A DNA stretch of 64,000 nucleotides from Streptococcus sp. Marseille-Q0941 (GCF_943736975.1 NZ_CALSFO010000006.1:124001-188000); one strand, 5' to 3'. Shown: positions 19,161 to 29,305, counted from the stretch's first letter. Numbers and translations are program-made. The notes: generated by a model not told the origin, from the letters alone.

Positions 19161-20495
19161 ATGGCAAAAACCTATCATTTTATCGGAATTAAAGGATCAG
19201 GAATGAGTGCCTTGGCCTTGATGTTGCACCAAATGGGGCATAAGGTGCAAGGATCTGACGTAGAGAAATACTACTTTACACAACGAGGCTTGGAGCAAGC
19301 AGGGATTGAGATTTTGCCTTTTGATGAGAAAAATCTTCAAGGGGATATGGAAATCATTGCTGGGAACGCCTTTCGTCCAGATAACAATGTTGAAATTGCT
19401 TATGCAGACAAGAATGGACTAAGCTATAAACGTTATCATGAGTTTCTTGGTAGCTTTATGCGTGACTTTATTAGCATGGGTGTTGCTGGAGCACACGGTA
19501 AGACTTCAACAACAGGTATGCTTTCTCACGTTTTGTCACATATCACGGATACTAGCTATTTGATTGGAGATGGTACAGGACGTGGTTCTGAAAATGCCAA
19601 ATATTTTGTCTTTGAATCAGATGAGTATGAGCGTCATTTTATGCCATACCATCCAGAATACTCTATCATCACAAATATTGATTTTGACCATCCTGACTAT
19701 TTCACAAGTTTAGAGGATGTCTTCAACGCCTTCAATGATTATGCCAAACAAATTACCAAAGGTTTGTTTGTATACGGTGAAGATGCTGAATTGCGTAAAA
19801 TTACGGCAAATGCACCAATCTACTATTATGGTTTTGAAGCTGAAGGAAATGACTTTGTAGCTAGCGATTTGCTTCGTTCAACAACTGGTTCAACCTTTAC
19901 AGTTCATTTCCGTGGACAAGAGCTAGGTCAATTCCACATTCCAACCTTCGGTCGTCACAACATCATGAATGCAACAGCGGTAATTGGTTTGCTTTATACC
20001 GCTGGCTTTGACTTGAATTTGGTGCGTGAACACTTGAATACTTTTGGAGGGGTTAAACGTCGCTTTACCGAAAAGGTTGTCAATGATACTGTCATTATCG
20101 ATGATTTTGCTCACCATCCAACAGAAATCATCGCTACTCTAGATGCTGCACGTCAAAAATACCCAAGCAAGGAAATCGTTGCTATTTTCCAACCGCATAC
20201 CTTTACTCGTACAATTGCCTTATTGGATGATTTTGCACAAGCTTTAAATCAGGCTGATGCGGTTTACTTAGCACAGATATATGGTTCTGCTCGCGAAGTT
20301 GACCACGGTGATGTTAAGGTTGAGGATTTAGCAACCAAGATTCATAAAAAACATCAAGTCATCACTGTTGAAAATGTATCTCCTCTCCTAGACCATGACA
20401 ATGCTGTTTACGTATTTATGGGAGCGGGTGATATTCAATCATATGAATACTCATTCGAACGTCTCTTGTCTAATTTGACAAGCAATGTTCAATAA
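19161..20495 (+). CDS. murC: UDP-N-acetylmuramate-L-alanine ligase
   Basis: 444 residues, the usual size. The N-terminal nucleotide fold starts [14 protein letters not shown], the ATP loop is [13 protein letters not shown] near residues 108-120, and DFAHHPTEI is a MurC signature. It adds the first residue of the peptidoglycan stem peptide in the cytoplasm. It is preceded by AAAGGGG and followed 8 bp later by the broken GNAT gene. Confidence 0.96.
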   Translation: MAKTYHFIGIKGSGMSALALMLHQMGHKVQGSDVEKYYFTQRGLEQAGIEILPFDEKNLQGDMEIIAGNAFRPDNNVEIAYADKNGLSYKRYHEFLGSFMRDFISMGVAGAHGKTSTTGMLSHVLSHITDTSYLIGDGTGRGSENAKYFVFESDEYERHFMPYHPEYSIITNIDFDHPDYFTSLEDVFNAFNDYAKQITKGLFVYGEDAELRKITANAPIYYYGFEAEGNDFVASDLLRSTTGSTFTVHFRGQELGQFHIPTFGRHNIMNATAVIGLLYTAGFDLNLVREHLNTFGGVKRRFTEKVVNDTVIIDDFAHHPTEIIATLDAARQKYPSKEIVAIFQPHTFTRTIALLDDFAQALNQADAVYLAQIYGSAREVDHGDVKVEDLATKIHKKHQVITVENVSPLLDHDNAVYVFMGAGDIQSYEYSFERLLSNLTSNVQ

Positions 20496-20503
20496 GGAAG
20501 ATT

Positions 20504-21019
20504 ATGGAATTTCCAATTAAAATTCGGGAAGCTCAGCAATCAGATATTGATCTGATTTGCTTGATACAAGAAAGTAATTCAAACTTCCTAGAAAACATGA
20601 ATAGAGAAGTAATAGAAGAACGTATCCGCAACCATGCGGATACGTTTCTATTAGCTTGTCTTGATGATCAGGTGGTTGCCTATATTTTAGGGACAGAGTT
20701 TGCTAATTCCTCACTAAGTAGATGGATAAAAGAGATGGCAAATGGAGAAACTATCAGTGGTAGAATTTTTGTGATTGATGGTTTATCTGTTCATCCGGAG
20801 TATCAGGGACAAGGGTTTGGAACCTTGTTGCTGGCAGCCTTGAAACAAGTTGCTCTACAACAAAATTGTCCTGGTATTTATCTTTTCTGAAAGGATGAAT
20901 TGCTGTCTTATTTTGAGATGAATGACTTTATGGAACAAGGAGTAGTAGATGTGGGTGCCAGTAATGAAGTTGATTTTCTCATGTGGTGGAAGAATCCCTT
21001 TTATAAGGAGGAGCTATGA
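20504..21019 (+). pseudogene. GNAT acetyltransferase gene interrupted by an in-frame TGA
   Basis: The reading frame opens at 20504, carries the acetyl-CoA motif (VHPEYQGQGFGTLLLAAL) and meets TGA at 20888-20890. The same frame then continues open for 42 more codons to a second TGA at 21017-21019, giving 171 codons in total, a normal GNAT length. The continuation has the expected C-terminal pattern (YFEMNDFMEQG). One base change, for instance TGC or TGT to TGA, explains this. The second stop overlaps the next gene's ATG as ATGA, the junction expected of an intact coupled pair. Without readthrough the product is 128 residues and lacks the last strand and helix. Confidence 0.85.
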
Positions 21020-21510
21020 TAATTCGACAAGCTAGACTGAGTGATTTAGACCGTATTTTAGAGATTGAATTAGAAAATTTTTCAATAGAAGAAGCCATTC
21101 CTCGTTCTGTTTTTGAAGCTCACTTAAAAGAGATTAAGACTAGTTTTTTAGTGGCTGAAAAAGAAGGGGAGATACTGGGTTATATTGAAGGACCAGTAGT
21201 CCCTCACCGTTATTTGCAAGATCAGTCTTTCACTGAGGAAATAAAAGACCACAGTCATAAGGAAGGTGGTTATATTTCTGTAACTTGTCTGTCTATAGCT
21301 AAAGAAGCTCAATCTCTAGGGCTAGGAAGAAAACTACTGACTGCTCTTAAAGAAGTGGCTCTTAAGCATGAACGAGAGGGAATCAATCTAACTTGCCATG
21401 ACTACCTGATTGAATACTATGAGAAGCATGGTTTTGTCAATGAAGGAAAGTCTAAATCCCAATTTGCGGGCGAAGAATGGTATGATATGGTCTGGGAAAA
21501 CAAGAATTAG
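21016..21510 (+). CDS. GNAT-family N-acetyltransferase
   Basis: 164 residues, with the acetyl-CoA loop QSLGLGRKLLTALKEVA near residues 99-115 and YYEKHGFVNEG at the C-terminus. It is a paralogue-like neighbour of the interrupted GNAT gene and starts in an ATGA overlap with that gene's ancestral stop, preceded by AAGGAGGAG. The substrate is unknown. It is intact, so loss of the first copy may be tolerated. Confidence 0.87.
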   Translation: MIIRQARLSDLDRILEIELENFSIEEAIPRSVFEAHLKEIKTSFLVAEKEGEILGYIEGPVVPHRYLQDQSFTEEIKDHSHKEGGYISVTCLSIAKEAQSLGLGRKLLTALKEVALKHEREGINLTCHDYLIEYYEKHGFVNEGKSKSQFAGEEWYDMVWENKN

Positions 21511-21592
21511 TGAGTGGAAAGGCTTCTAAGGTTGCTTTTCTCAAGTTTTTAAGATATAATATTAAGGATTATCAACAAGGAGGTAAATACCT

Positions 21593-23239
21593 TTGAGCGA
21601 AAATTCAAATGAAGAAAAGTTGAGTTTTAAAGAGCAAATTTTGCGAGACTTAGAACGATTAAAGAAAGAGGAAAGTTTAATAGAACAAACAGATGACCTC
21701 TTTTCAAATTTGATGAACTCTTCTGATACAAAAACAGAAGAGCGAGTAGTAACTCCAGAAGAAGAGCTGATTGCTAATTCTGTTTCAACCGTTGAACAAT
21801 TGATTGAGAATGCACCTGCTGTTCCACCTCGTCCATATCTTAAAGAGAAAGTTACAGAGGAAGTTGCAAAAGATGAATCAGTTGAGTTGCCTCAATCAAT
21901 CTTAGATAAAGATGAAATGAATTCAACACCAACTAAGGTTTCAGTTTCCTACCGCACTCATGAAAAATCACTTGAAGATAAAGAAGCTGTAAGTCTAGCT
22001 ACTAACCAGGAAGAATTAACAACTGGAAATGCTGTTCAGGAGAATACTGAGGCAGATGAACTTCCTAAAAGAAGTCGGAGAGAGTCTGCAAAACCAGCCA
22101 AGAAAAAGAAGAAATCCCGCTTGAAAGGATTTTTAGTCACAGTATTAGTATTACTGATTCTATTTGGTGCAGGTGGTTTCTTTGGTCTTCGCTATGCTGA
22201 ATCAGCTTTGCAACCAGTGGACCCAAATTCTAAACAATATATGACTGTTCAGATCCCAGACGGGTCTAATGTTCAAGAAATTGGTTCAGCTTTGGAAAAA
22301 TCAGGTGTCATTAAAAACGGTTTGGTCTTTACACTTTATGTCAAGTATAAAAACTATAATGAATTAAAATCTGGTTATTATAATCTACAAAAGAGTATGA
22401 GTGTTGAGGATATTATTAAAGAGTTGCAAAAAGGTGGGACACCTGAACCTCAAGAGGTTACACTTGCAAACTTGACTATTCCAGAGGGATATACTTTAGA
22501 GCAAATAGCTCAATCTGTTGGCCAACTTCAAGGGGACTTTAAAGAATCTTTAACAGCGGAAGCATTCTTGGCAAAAGTTCAAGATGAGACCTTTATTGCT
22601 CAAGAGGTTGCCAAATATCCAAACCTCCTTGAAAGCTTACCTACAAAAGACAGTGGTGTTCGTTATCGCTTAGAAGGATATCTTTTCCCAGCAACTTATA
22701 CGATTAAAGAAAATACAACTGTTGAAAGTATAATTGATGAAATGCTAGCTGCTATGAATAAAAACCTATCTAGTCACTATGCTACAATTAAAGAAAAGAA
22801 CCTAACCGTAAATGAGCTCTTGACAATTGCTTCTCTTGTTGAGAAAGAAGGAGCTAAGACAGAGGATCGTAAGCTGATTGCTGGTGTATTCTATAATCGT
22901 TTGAACCTGGGTATGCCACTTCAAAGTAATATTGCTATCCTTTATGCAGAAGGTAAACTTGGTCAAAATATCAGTCTTGCTGATGATGCAAATATTGATA
23001 CATCTATTGATTCACCATACAATGATTATACAAAAGTAGGTCTAATGCCTGGACCAGTTGATAGCCCAAGCTTGGATGCGATCGAATCAAGTATCAATCA
23101 GACAAAGAGTGACTATCTCTACTTTGTGGCCAATGTTCAAGATGGTAAAGTTTACTATGCAACAACACTGGAAGAGCATGAACGTAATGTTCAAGAACAT
23201 ATCAATAGTAAACTAAACCAATCAAATAGCATAAACTAA
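21593..23239 (+). CDS. mltG: Endolytic peptidoglycan transglycosylase MltG (YceG-like)
   Basis: 548 residues. A long acidic cytoplasmic N-terminus (about 1-170) and a basic stretch precede one membrane helix near 174-198. The extracellular YceG/LysM-like domain contains [15 protein letters not shown] around residue 416, where the catalytic Glu lies, and [18 protein letters not shown]. It cuts nascent glycan strands. The start codon is TTG, 9 nt after AAGGAGG. The long N-terminus is typical of streptococcal MltG. Confidence 0.93.
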   Translation: MSENSNEEKLSFKEQILRDLERLKKEESLIEQTDDLFSNLMNSSDTKTEERVVTPEEELIANSVSTVEQLIENAPAVPPRPYLKEKVTEEVAKDESVELPQSILDKDEMNSTPTKVSVSYRTHEKSLEDKEAVSLATNQEELTTGNAVQENTEADELPKRSRRESAKPAKKKKKSRLKGFLVTVLVLLILFGAGGFFGLRYAESALQPVDPNSKQYMTVQIPDGSNVQEIGSALEKSGVIKNGLVFTLYVKYKNYNELKSGYYNLQKSMSVEDIIKELQKGGTPEPQEVTLANLTIPEGYTLEQIAQSVGQLQGDFKESLTAEAFLAKVQDETFIAQEVAKYPNLLESLPTKDSGVRYRLEGYLFPATYTIKENTTVESIIDEMLAAMNKNLSSHYATIKEKNLTVNELLTIASLVEKEGAKTEDRKLIAGVFYNRLNLGMPLQSNIAILYAEGKLGQNISLADDANIDTSIDSPYNDYTKVGLMPGPVDSPSLDAIESSINQTKSDYLYFVANVQDGKVYYATTLEEHERNVQEHINSKLNQSNSIN

Positions 23240-23266
23240 AATTATGTGGTTTTCCACATAATTTTG
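23238..23266 (+). terminator. Terminator after mltG
   Basis: AAAATTATGTGG pairs with CCACATAATTTT around a four-base TTTT loop. The T-run is short, so some readthrough into greA is possible. Confidence 0.7.
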
Positions 23267-23313
23267 CTTTAAAGCATATATTTATTAATTCAATCAAAAG
23301 AAAGTTGAGAAAA

Positions 23314-23796
23314 ATGGTAGAAAAAACATATCCAATGACATTGGAAGAAAAGGAAAAACTCGAAAAAGAATTAGAAGAATTGAAGTTAGTACGTCGTCCA
23401 GAAGTTGTAGAACGTATCAAAATTGCTCGTTCATACGGTGACCTGTCAGAAAACAGTGAGTATGAAGCAGCAAAAGACGAACAAGCTTTCGTTGAGGGAC
23501 AAATCTCAAGTCTGGAAACAAAAATTCGTTATGCAGAAATCGTGAACAGCGATGCAGTTGCAAAAAATGAAGTTGCCATCGGAAAAACTGTAACAATCCA
23601 AGAAGTTGGAGAAGACGAAAAGGAAGTATATATCATCGTTGGTTCAGCTGGTGCGGATGCCTTTGCGGGTAAAGTATCAAATGAAAGTCCAATTGGTCAA
23701 GCATTGATTGGTAAGAAAAAAGGAGATGTTGTTACAATCGAAACACCTGCTGGAAGCTATGATGTTAAAATCTTAAAGGTTGAAAAAACCGTTTAA
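23314..23796 (+). CDS. greA: Transcription elongation factor GreA
   Basis: 160 residues. An N-terminal coiled coil (about 8-75, with [17 protein letters not shown]) is followed by the FKBP-like domain. It rescues backtracked RNA polymerase by stimulating transcript cleavage. I use the ATG at 23314, which gives the usual MVEKTYPMT start; a TTG 9 bp upstream is less likely. The ribosome site is weak. Confidence 0.95.
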   Translation: MVEKTYPMTLEEKEKLEKELEELKLVRRPEVVERIKIARSYGDLSENSEYEAAKDEQAFVEGQISSLETKIRYAEIVNSDAVAKNEVAIGKTVTIQEVGEDEKEVYIIVGSAGADAFAGKVSNESPIGQALIGKKKGDVVTIETPAGSYDVKILKVEKTV

Positions 23797-23806
23797 TAGT
23801 CTAAAA

Positions 23807-23853
23807 AGAAGGAGTTGATTTAGAGAAAGCGTTTCCTATCACTCCTTTTCTTA
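23807..23853 (+). terminator. Terminator after greA
   Basis: AGAAGGAGTTGAT pairs imperfectly with ATCACTCCTTTTCT around an 18-base loop. The loop contains GAAAGCGTTTC, which resembles a CRE but has two mismatches to the consensus. Confidence 0.55.
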
Positions 23854-23877
23854 ATGTTAAAAATTTAAGGAGACAAG

Positions 23878-25251
23878 ATGAATTCAGAAGAAAAGCACAA
23901 AAAGAAGAGTAAAATGGAGCGAGGCCTAACCAATCGCCATGTTCAGGTTATGGCCATCGCCGGTACAATCGGAACAGGATTATTTCTCGGGGCAGGTCGC
24001 TCGATTAGTTTAACAGGGCCTTCGATTGTTTTAGTTTATATGATTACTGGTGGTTTTATGTATCTTATGATGCGGGCTATCGGTGAGATGTTGTACCAAG
24101 ACCCAGAACAACACACCTTTATCAATTTTATTACTCGCCATCTTGGAAAAGGCTGGGGCTATTTCTCAGTTTGGTCCTATTGGTTATCAGTGGTCTTTAT
24201 CGGAATGGCCGAAATTACTGCAATTGCTCACTATGTTCAATTTTGGTTTCCATCTTGGCCATCTTGGTTGATTCAGGTTGTCTTTTTAACCATTTTAGGA
24301 TTGGTCAATCTGATTGCGGTTAAAATATTTGGTGAAGTGGAATTTTGGTTTGCCATGATTAAAATTGTGGCAATTCTCGCCATGATTGCAACAGGTGTCT
24401 TTCTAGTCTTGACAGGATTTGAAACACCATACGGATCAGCAAGTCTTGCTAATATCAGCGACCACTTCTCCCTTTTTCCAAATGGTGGTATGAACTTTGT
24501 CATGGCCTTCCAGATGGTTTTCTTTGCATACTTAATGATTGAGTTTATCGGTGTTACCACATCTGAAACCAAGGATCCCAGAAAAGTATTGCCCAAAGCA
24601 GTTAAGGAAATTCCCTTGCGGATTATCTTTTTCTACGGTGGGGCTCTCTTAGCTATCATGTCTATAATTCCTTGGCGTGAGCTTTCTGCAGCGGATTCAC
24701 CATTTGTTACGGTATTTGAACTTGTTGGTCTTAAGTGGGCGGCAGCCTTGATTAACTTTGTTGTCTTGACTTCCGCTGCGTCAGCCTTGAATTCAACTCT
24801 TTACTCAACAGGTCGTCACTTGTACCAAATTGCCCATGATTCACCAAATCGTTTCTTGAAAGCTATTAAGGCAGATACACTTTCACGCCACAATGTTCCT
24901 CAGAATGCTATCATTGCTTCTGCGGTATTGATTGGTCTTGCTGCCTTTATCAATGTACTTCCTGGTGTATCAGATGCCTTTGCTTTGATTACGGCTTCTT
25001 CATCAGGTGTTTATATCGCCATCTACATCTTAATCATGGTGGCCCATCTTAAGTATCGTAAGTCAAAAGACTTTATGGCAAATGGCTATCTCATGCCCCA
25101 ATATCGCTTGCTAAATCCTCTGACTATGCTCTTCTTTATCTTTGTATTTGGAACACTCTTTTTACAAGAATCAACCTTTGTAGGAGCAATCGGATCAGCT
25201 ATCTGGATTATCGCTTTTGGTATTTATAGCCAGTGGAAATTTAGAAAATAA
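23878..25251 (+). CDS. Amino-acid permease (APC family)
   Basis: 457 residues with 12 predicted membrane spans. The APC signature IAGTIGTGLFLGAGRSI lies near residues 27-43, following the amphipathic GLTNRHVQVMA. It imports an amino acid by proton symport. Similarity is to the AroP/GabP/LysP-type group, and the substrate cannot be fixed from sequence. It has a strong AAGGAG site and stands alone between terminators. Confidence 0.87.
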   Translation: MNSEEKHKKKSKMERGLTNRHVQVMAIAGTIGTGLFLGAGRSISLTGPSIVLVYMITGGFMYLMMRAIGEMLYQDPEQHTFINFITRHLGKGWGYFSVWSYWLSVVFIGMAEITAIAHYVQFWFPSWPSWLIQVVFLTILGLVNLIAVKIFGEVEFWFAMIKIVAILAMIATGVFLVLTGFETPYGSASLANISDHFSLFPNGGMNFVMAFQMVFFAYLMIEFIGVTTSETKDPRKVLPKAVKEIPLRIIFFYGGALLAIMSIIPWRELSAADSPFVTVFELVGLKWAAALINFVVLTSAASALNSTLYSTGRHLYQIAHDSPNRFLKAIKADTLSRHNVPQNAIIASAVLIGLAAFINVLPGVSDAFALITASSSGVYIAIYILIMVAHLKYRKSKDFMANGYLMPQYRLLNPLTMLFFIFVFGTLFLQESTFVGAIGSAIWIIAFGIYSQWKFRK

Positions 25252-25259
25252 GTCAGAAG

Positions 25260-25287
25260 CTCATCAACTCAAGTTGGTGAGTTTTTC
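25260..25287 (+). terminator. Terminator after the permease gene
   Basis: CTCATCAACT pairs with AGTTGGTGAG and is followed by TTTTT. Confidence 0.75.
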
Positions 25288-25351
25288 TAGTTTGACAGTC
25301 CTTGGAAATAGGACTATAATCAAGCTATAAAGTAGAGTCGAGGAGATTTAG

Positions 25352-25762
25352 ATGCAAATTAGATTGGAAAATATAGAATCTCAGAAATCGCAAATAATAG
25401 GAGATTTGATTCGCTCCTATAATCGTTCCAAAAGAGAAACCGCTGAAAGTGAGCCGCTAAACCTTTATGCCGAAGATGATAGCGGTGAACTCATGGCTGG
25501 TTTAGTAGCAGAGACTTTTGGAAATTGGTTAGAAATAGAGTATTTGTTTGTGAAAGAAGACTTACGAGGACAAGGAATTGGCTCCCAACTATTGCAGCAA
25601 GCAGAAAGTGAAGCTAAAAAGCGAAACTGTCGCTACGTTTTTGTCAATACTTATCAGTTCCAAGCGCCAGCCTTTTATCAAAAGCAGGGCTATAAGGAAG
25701 TCTTTACCTTAAAAGATTATCCCTACACTGGACAAAGGCACTATTATCAAAAAGATTTGTAA
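25352..25762 (+). CDS. GNAT-family N-acetyltransferase
   Basis: 136 residues, a compact GNAT domain with LFVKEDLRGQGIGSQLLQQA near residues 68-87 and FYQKQGYKEV towards the end. The closing YTGQRHYYQKDL is common in small housekeeping acetyltransferases of this type. It is monocistronic with a GAGGAG ribosome site. The substrate is unknown. Confidence 0.87.
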   Translation: MQIRLENIESQKSQIIGDLIRSYNRSKRETAESEPLNLYAEDDSGELMAGLVAETFGNWLEIEYLFVKEDLRGQGIGSQLLQQAESEAKKRNCRYVFVNTYQFQAPAFYQKQGYKEVFTLKDYPYTGQRHYYQKDL

Positions 25763-25768
25763 ACATAG

Positions 25769-25803
25769 AACTCTCTATCATATAAGTGGTAGAGAGTTTT
25801 TTG
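25769..25803 (+). terminator. Terminator after the GNAT gene
   Basis: AACTCTCTATCA pairs with TGGTAGAGAGTT and ends in a T-run. Confidence 0.8.
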
Positions 25804-25820
25804 TTAAAAAAATCGCACAA

Positions 25821-25863
25821 AATGTAATATATATATTGCATAATGTAAAATATATGATATAAT
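25821..25863 (+). promoter_or_regulatory. Promoter and candidate operator of the XRE regulator gene
   Basis: An extended -10 TGATATAAT ends at 25863. Directly upstream, AATGTAATATATAT (25821-25834) and AATGTAAAATATAT (25842-25855) form a direct repeat 21 bp apart. The dyad TGTAATATATATATTGCA (25823-25840) is symmetric at 16 of 18 positions. This geometry, two helical turns over the -35 region, fits autorepression by the small HTH protein encoded next; that link is inference. Confidence 0.5.
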
Positions 25864-25913
25864 AAAGTTGAAAAAAGAAGCGCGACTTTTTAAAATTTTA
25901 GAGGAGGTAACAA

Positions 25914-26123
25914 GTGGCTAAGAATTTAAAATTAAAGTTAGCTCGAGTGGAGCTTGATATGACACAAGGTGATTTGGCAGAAGCTGTGGGTGTCACTAGG
26001 CAGACTATCGGCTTGATAGAAGCTGGAAAGTACAATCCTTCGCTTTCACTTTGCCAATCCATTTGCAGATGCTTGGGCAAAACTTTAGATCAATTATTTT
26101 GGGAGGAAGAAGATGAAAAATAG
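25914..26123 (+). CDS. Small XRE-family transcriptional regulator
   Basis: 69 residues, nearly all one helix-turn-helix domain (MTQGDLAEAVGVTRQTIGLI at about 20-39). The start codon is GTG, 6 nt after GAGGAGGT. Small stand-alone XRE proteins of this kind are usually paired with a membrane protein, and here the next gene overlaps by 11 bp. Confidence 0.87.
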   Translation: MAKNLKLKLARVELDMTQGDLAEAVGVTRQTIGLIEAGKYNPSLSLCQSICRCLGKTLDQLFWEEEDEK

Positions 26124-26601
26124 ATTTTTTTATTATCAATTATTAGACGAAAGAGAAGAACAACTGATGAATAAAGCGGGGGCTGAAAGTTTCTATATCT
26201 CTATAGCTTTCTTGCTTTTATCTTATATGATTGCAGTATTAGCACCAAGTCTTTTTAATACGAGAATGATTCTCATCATTATCATTATTGGAACTTCTTA
26301 CTTTTTCGGCCGTGCTCGAGATTTGGGTGTGAACTACTATAGTCGTTTTCATTTTACAATTTTAGGATGCCTGTTATTAACTCTAGTGATTACAGCTACC
26401 TTGATGCTACAAAACTACCAGTTTAATATCGAAATTTATCAGCACAACCCTCTACATATTAAGTACATTTATGCATGGGTATTTACTTATATCTTTTATC
26501 TTCCTTGGGTCTTTATTGGAAACTTAGGCTTGAAAAGTTATGGTGAATGGGCTCAGAAAAAGTTTGAGCAAGATATGGATGAACTTGATAGTATGGAATA
26601 G
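26113..26601 (+). CDS. Membrane protein paired with the XRE regulator
   Basis: 162 residues with four likely membrane spans, at about 29-46, 52-66, 79-99 and 118-138. It resembles the DUF3169/DUF6773-like partners of small XRE regulators. The N-terminal LLDEREEQLMNKAG segment is amphipathic and cytoplasmic. It overlaps the regulator gene by 11 bp, so the pair is one transcriptional unit. The function is unknown; a membrane-stress or sensory role is only a guess. Confidence 0.75.
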   Translation: MKNRFFYYQLLDEREEQLMNKAGAESFYISIAFLLLSYMIAVLAPSLFNTRMILIIIIIGTSYFFGRARDLGVNYYSRFHFTILGCLLLTLVITATLMLQNYQFNIEIYQHNPLHIKYIYAWVFTYIFYLPWVFIGNLGLKSYGEWAQKKFEQDMDELDSME

Positions 26602-26717
26602 CTTGTTAACTTTTTATCCATCTTGGTAAAATGTGTTATAATAGTACTAATTTATCGGATGGTGTGAAAGTGGTAGAATACGTTCATACCTTTGTAAAGA
26701 AGGAAGAAGGAAAACAG

Positions 26718-28178
26718 ATGTATCCAGATGATAGTTTGACATTGCACACGGACTTGTACCAGATTAACATGATGCAAGTTTACTTTGACCAAGGAATTCA
26801 CAATAAAAAGGCAGTTTTTGAAGTTTATTTCCGCCAACAACCGTTTAAAAACGGCTACGCTGTTTTTGCAGGTTTGGAACGAATTGTGAACTACTTAGAA
26901 AACCTGCGCTTTTCTGATAGCGATATTGCTTATTTAGAATCACTGGGTTACCATGGAGAGTTTTTAGAATATCTGCGTAATCTCAAGCTAGAGTTGACTG
27001 TACGTTCTGCTCAAGAAGGGGACTTGGTATTTGCCAATGAACCGATTGTTCAAGTGGAAGGCCCTTTGGCGCAGTGCCAATTGGTTGAAACAGCCCTCTT
27101 AAATATCGTCAACTTTCAAACCTTGATTGCGACCAAGGCTGCTCGTATTCGTTCGGTCATTGAAGATGAGCCTTTGATGGAGTTCGGTACACGTCGTGCG
27201 CAAGAAATGGATGCGGCTATCTGGGGAACTCGTGCCGCTGTTATTGGTGGTGCTGATGGAACTAGTAATGTGCGTGCGGGTAAGCTCTTTGGCATTCCGG
27301 TTTTAGGTACTCACGCCCATGCCTTGGTTCAAGTTTATGGGAATGACTATAAGGCTTTCAAGGCGTATGCCTCAACTCACAAAAACTGTGTTTTCCTAGT
27401 GGATACCTACGATACTCTTCGTATCGGTGTTCCAGCAGCGATTCAGGTTGCGCGTGAACTTGGTGACAAGATCAATTTCCTTGGTGTCCGCATTGACTCT
27501 GGAGATATCGCCTATATTTCTAAAAAAGTTCGTCAACAACTGGATGAGGCTGGATTTACAGATGCTAAGATCTATGCATCTAATGACCTTGATGAAAATA
27601 CCATTCTTAACCTCAAGATGCAAAAAGCTAAGATTGATGTCTGGGGGGTAGGGACTAAGCTCATTACAGCCTATGATCAACCAGCACTTGGAGCAGTTTA
27701 CAAGGTTGTTGCCATCGAAGATGAGAGCGGTCATATGCGCAATACCATCAAACTTTCAAACAATGCTGAGAAGGTTTCGACACCAGGTAAGAAGCAAGTT
27801 TGGCGCATTACCAGTCGTGAAAAAGGGAAGTCAGAAGGTGACTACATTACCTATGATGGTGTAGATGTTGCTAGTATGACAGAAATCAAGATGTTCCATC
27901 CAACCTATACTTACATCAAGAAAACTGTCCGTAATTTTGATGCTGTTCCTCTCTTGGTGGACATCTTTAAGGACGGTAAGCTGGTCTATGATTTACCGAG
28001 TCTACCTGAGATTCAGGCCTATGCTCGTAAAGAATTTGATAAACTTTGGGACGAATACAAACGTGTTCTCAATCCTCAACATTATCCTGTAGACTTGGCT
28101 CGTGATGTATGGCAAGACAAGATGGACTTGATTGATAAGATGCGTAAGGAAGCTCTAGGCGAAGGAGAAGAAGAATGA
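26718..28178 (+). CDS. pncB: Nicotinate phosphoribosyltransferase
   Basis: 486 residues. It opens with [20 protein letters not shown] and has [12 protein letters not shown] and the phosphate-site GVGTKLITA motifs of Gram-positive PncB. It converts nicotinate to nicotinate mononucleotide in NAD salvage. I start at the ATG at 26718, because an extended -10 (TGTTATAAT, 26634-26642) overlaps the earlier in-frame start at 26631, which would fall before the transcript begins. It overlaps nadE by 4 bp. Confidence 0.94.
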   Translation: MYPDDSLTLHTDLYQINMMQVYFDQGIHNKKAVFEVYFRQQPFKNGYAVFAGLERIVNYLENLRFSDSDIAYLESLGYHGEFLEYLRNLKLELTVRSAQEGDLVFANEPIVQVEGPLAQCQLVETALLNIVNFQTLIATKAARIRSVIEDEPLMEFGTRRAQEMDAAIWGTRAAVIGGADGTSNVRAGKLFGIPVLGTHAHALVQVYGNDYKAFKAYASTHKNCVFLVDTYDTLRIGVPAAIQVARELGDKINFLGVRIDSGDIAYISKKVRQQLDEAGFTDAKIYASNDLDENTILNLKMQKAKIDVWGVGTKLITAYDQPALGAVYKVVAIEDESGHMRNTIKLSNNAEKVSTPGKKQVWRITSREKGKSEGDYITYDGVDVASMTEIKMFHPTYTYIKKTVRNFDAVPLLVDIFKDGKLVYDLPSLPEIQAYARKEFDKLWDEYKRVLNPQHYPVDLARDVWQDKMDLIDKMRKEALGEGEEE

Positions 28179-28999
28179 GTTTGCAAGAGACCATTATCCA
28201 ACAACTAGGCGTTAAACCAGTTATTGATGCCCAGGAAGAAATTCGTCGTTCCATTGACTTTTTGAAAAAATACCTTAAAAAACATCCTTTCCTTAAAAGT
28301 TTTGTATTAGGAATTTCTGGTGGTCAAGACTCGACTTTAGCTGGTCGCCTTGCCCAACTAGCTATGGAAGAAATGCGAGCTGAAACTGGAGATGATTCTT
28401 ATAAATTTATCGCTGTTCGCCTACCTTATGGGATTCAAGCTGATGAGGATGATGCTCAAAAAGCACTTGCTTTTATTCAGCCAGATGTCAGTTTAGTAGT
28501 GAATATTAAAGAGTCTGTCGATGCAATGGCAGCGGCAGTAGAGGCTACTGGAAGTTCAATGACAGATTTTAATAAAGGAAATATCAAGGCTCGTAGCCGC
28601 ATGATTGCTCAATATGCGCTTGCAGGAGCCTATAGTGGAGCTGTCATCGGAACAGACCATGCTGCCGAGAATGTCACAGGTTTCTTTACTAAGTTTGGTG
28701 ACGGTGGTGCAGATATTCTCCCGCTTTATCGCCTCAATAAACGCCAAGGGAAACAACTCTTGAAGGAACTTGGAGCTGATTCATCCCTTTATGAGAAAGT
28801 ACCAATTGCAGATTTGGAAGAAGAAAAACCAGGCTTGGTAGATGAAGTTGCACTTGGGGTCACTTATGCAGAGATTGATGACTACCTAGAAGGCAAAACA
28901 ATAAGCCCAGAAGCTCAAGCAAGGATCGAAAACTGGTGGCATAAAGGCCAACACAAACGCCACTTACCAATCACCGTCTTTGATGACTTTTGGGAGTAA
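28175..28999 (+). CDS. nadE: Ammonia-dependent NAD synthetase
   Basis: 274 residues. The pyrophosphatase-type ATP motif is GISGGQDST (46-54). [20 protein letters not shown] and the closing [14 protein letters not shown] are NadE signatures. No glutaminase domain is present, so it should use ammonia. It forms an ATGA overlap with pncB, putting the last two NAD salvage steps in one operon. Confidence 0.96.
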   Translation: MSLQETIIQQLGVKPVIDAQEEIRRSIDFLKKYLKKHPFLKSFVLGISGGQDSTLAGRLAQLAMEEMRAETGDDSYKFIAVRLPYGIQADEDDAQKALAFIQPDVSLVVNIKESVDAMAAAVEATGSSMTDFNKGNIKARSRMIAQYALAGAYSGAVIGTDHAAENVTGFFTKFGDGGADILPLYRLNKRQGKQLLKELGADSSLYEKVPIADLEEEKPGLVDEVALGVTYAEIDDYLEGKTISPEAQARIENWWHKGQHKRHLPITVFDDFWE

Positions 29000-29051
29000 A
29001 AACCTCCAGTGGAGGTTTTTAGCCTCTCACCTTGAAATAAAAAAGTGAGAG
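28999..29051 (+). terminator. Terminators after nadE
   Basis: AAAACCTCC/GGAGGTTTT with a three-base loop and T-tail (28999-29020) begins at the stop codon. A second hairpin pairs CTCTCAC (29024-29030) with GTGAGAG (29045-29051). Confidence 0.8.
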
Positions 29052-29052
29052 T

Positions 29053-29160
29053 TAGTCCGGGGGACTTTTTTACCCCGAGTCTTGAAACAGGAGAACGAGG
29101 TAAGTCCGGTGGACCTTTTTACCCCGAGTCTTGATACGGGAAAACGAGGAAGGTCCGGTA
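29053..29160. repeat. Three 49-bp tandem repeats with terminator-like hairpins
   Basis: The core GTCCGG occurs at 29055, 29104 and 29153, exactly 49 bp apart. The first two units are about 85% identical: each has a GTCC/GGAC hairpin and T-tract, then ACCCCGAGTCTTGA and an AACGAGG tail. The third is cut short after its core. No reading frame is supported. The rest of this gap (29161-29273) holds only a few short inverted repeats, and I recognise no known family. Confidence 0.7.
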
Positions 29161-29273
29161 ACTCGAAGAGTTCGATTTCGTTGTCTCACCCCCGCAAGGC
29201 TGACTAGGTTTGAAAAAGCTTGATAAAGCGTATTTCAAGCCAGACAGCTACTGCGTCTAAGTCTTAATATTAG

Positions 29274-29305
29274 AAAAGGACGAGATTTTATATCTCGTCC
29301 TTTTT
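29274..29305. terminator. Bidirectional terminator downstream of pepQ
   Basis: A perfect 12-bp stem AAAAGGACGAGA/TCTCGTCCTTTT has T-runs available on both strands. It ends the reverse-strand pepQ gene. Confidence 0.88.

Noticed and set aside
20888-20890. Selenocysteine at the in-frame TGA
   Set aside because: No selenocysteine machinery is expected in streptococci and no SECIS-like hairpin follows. A nonsense mutation is simpler.
23822-23836. CRE site upstream of the amino-acid permease gene
   Set aside because: GAGAAAGCGTTTCCT has two mismatches to the CRE consensus and lies in the loop of the greA terminator. I saw no clear -10 nearby.
26631-26717. Longer N-terminus for PncB
   Set aside because: The earlier start overlaps the extended -10 TGTTATAAT, so it would not be in the transcript.
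29053-29160. CRISPR array at the 49-bp repeats
   Set aside because: The units are contiguous with no unique spacers, they contain hairpins with T-tracts, and no cas gene is nearby.
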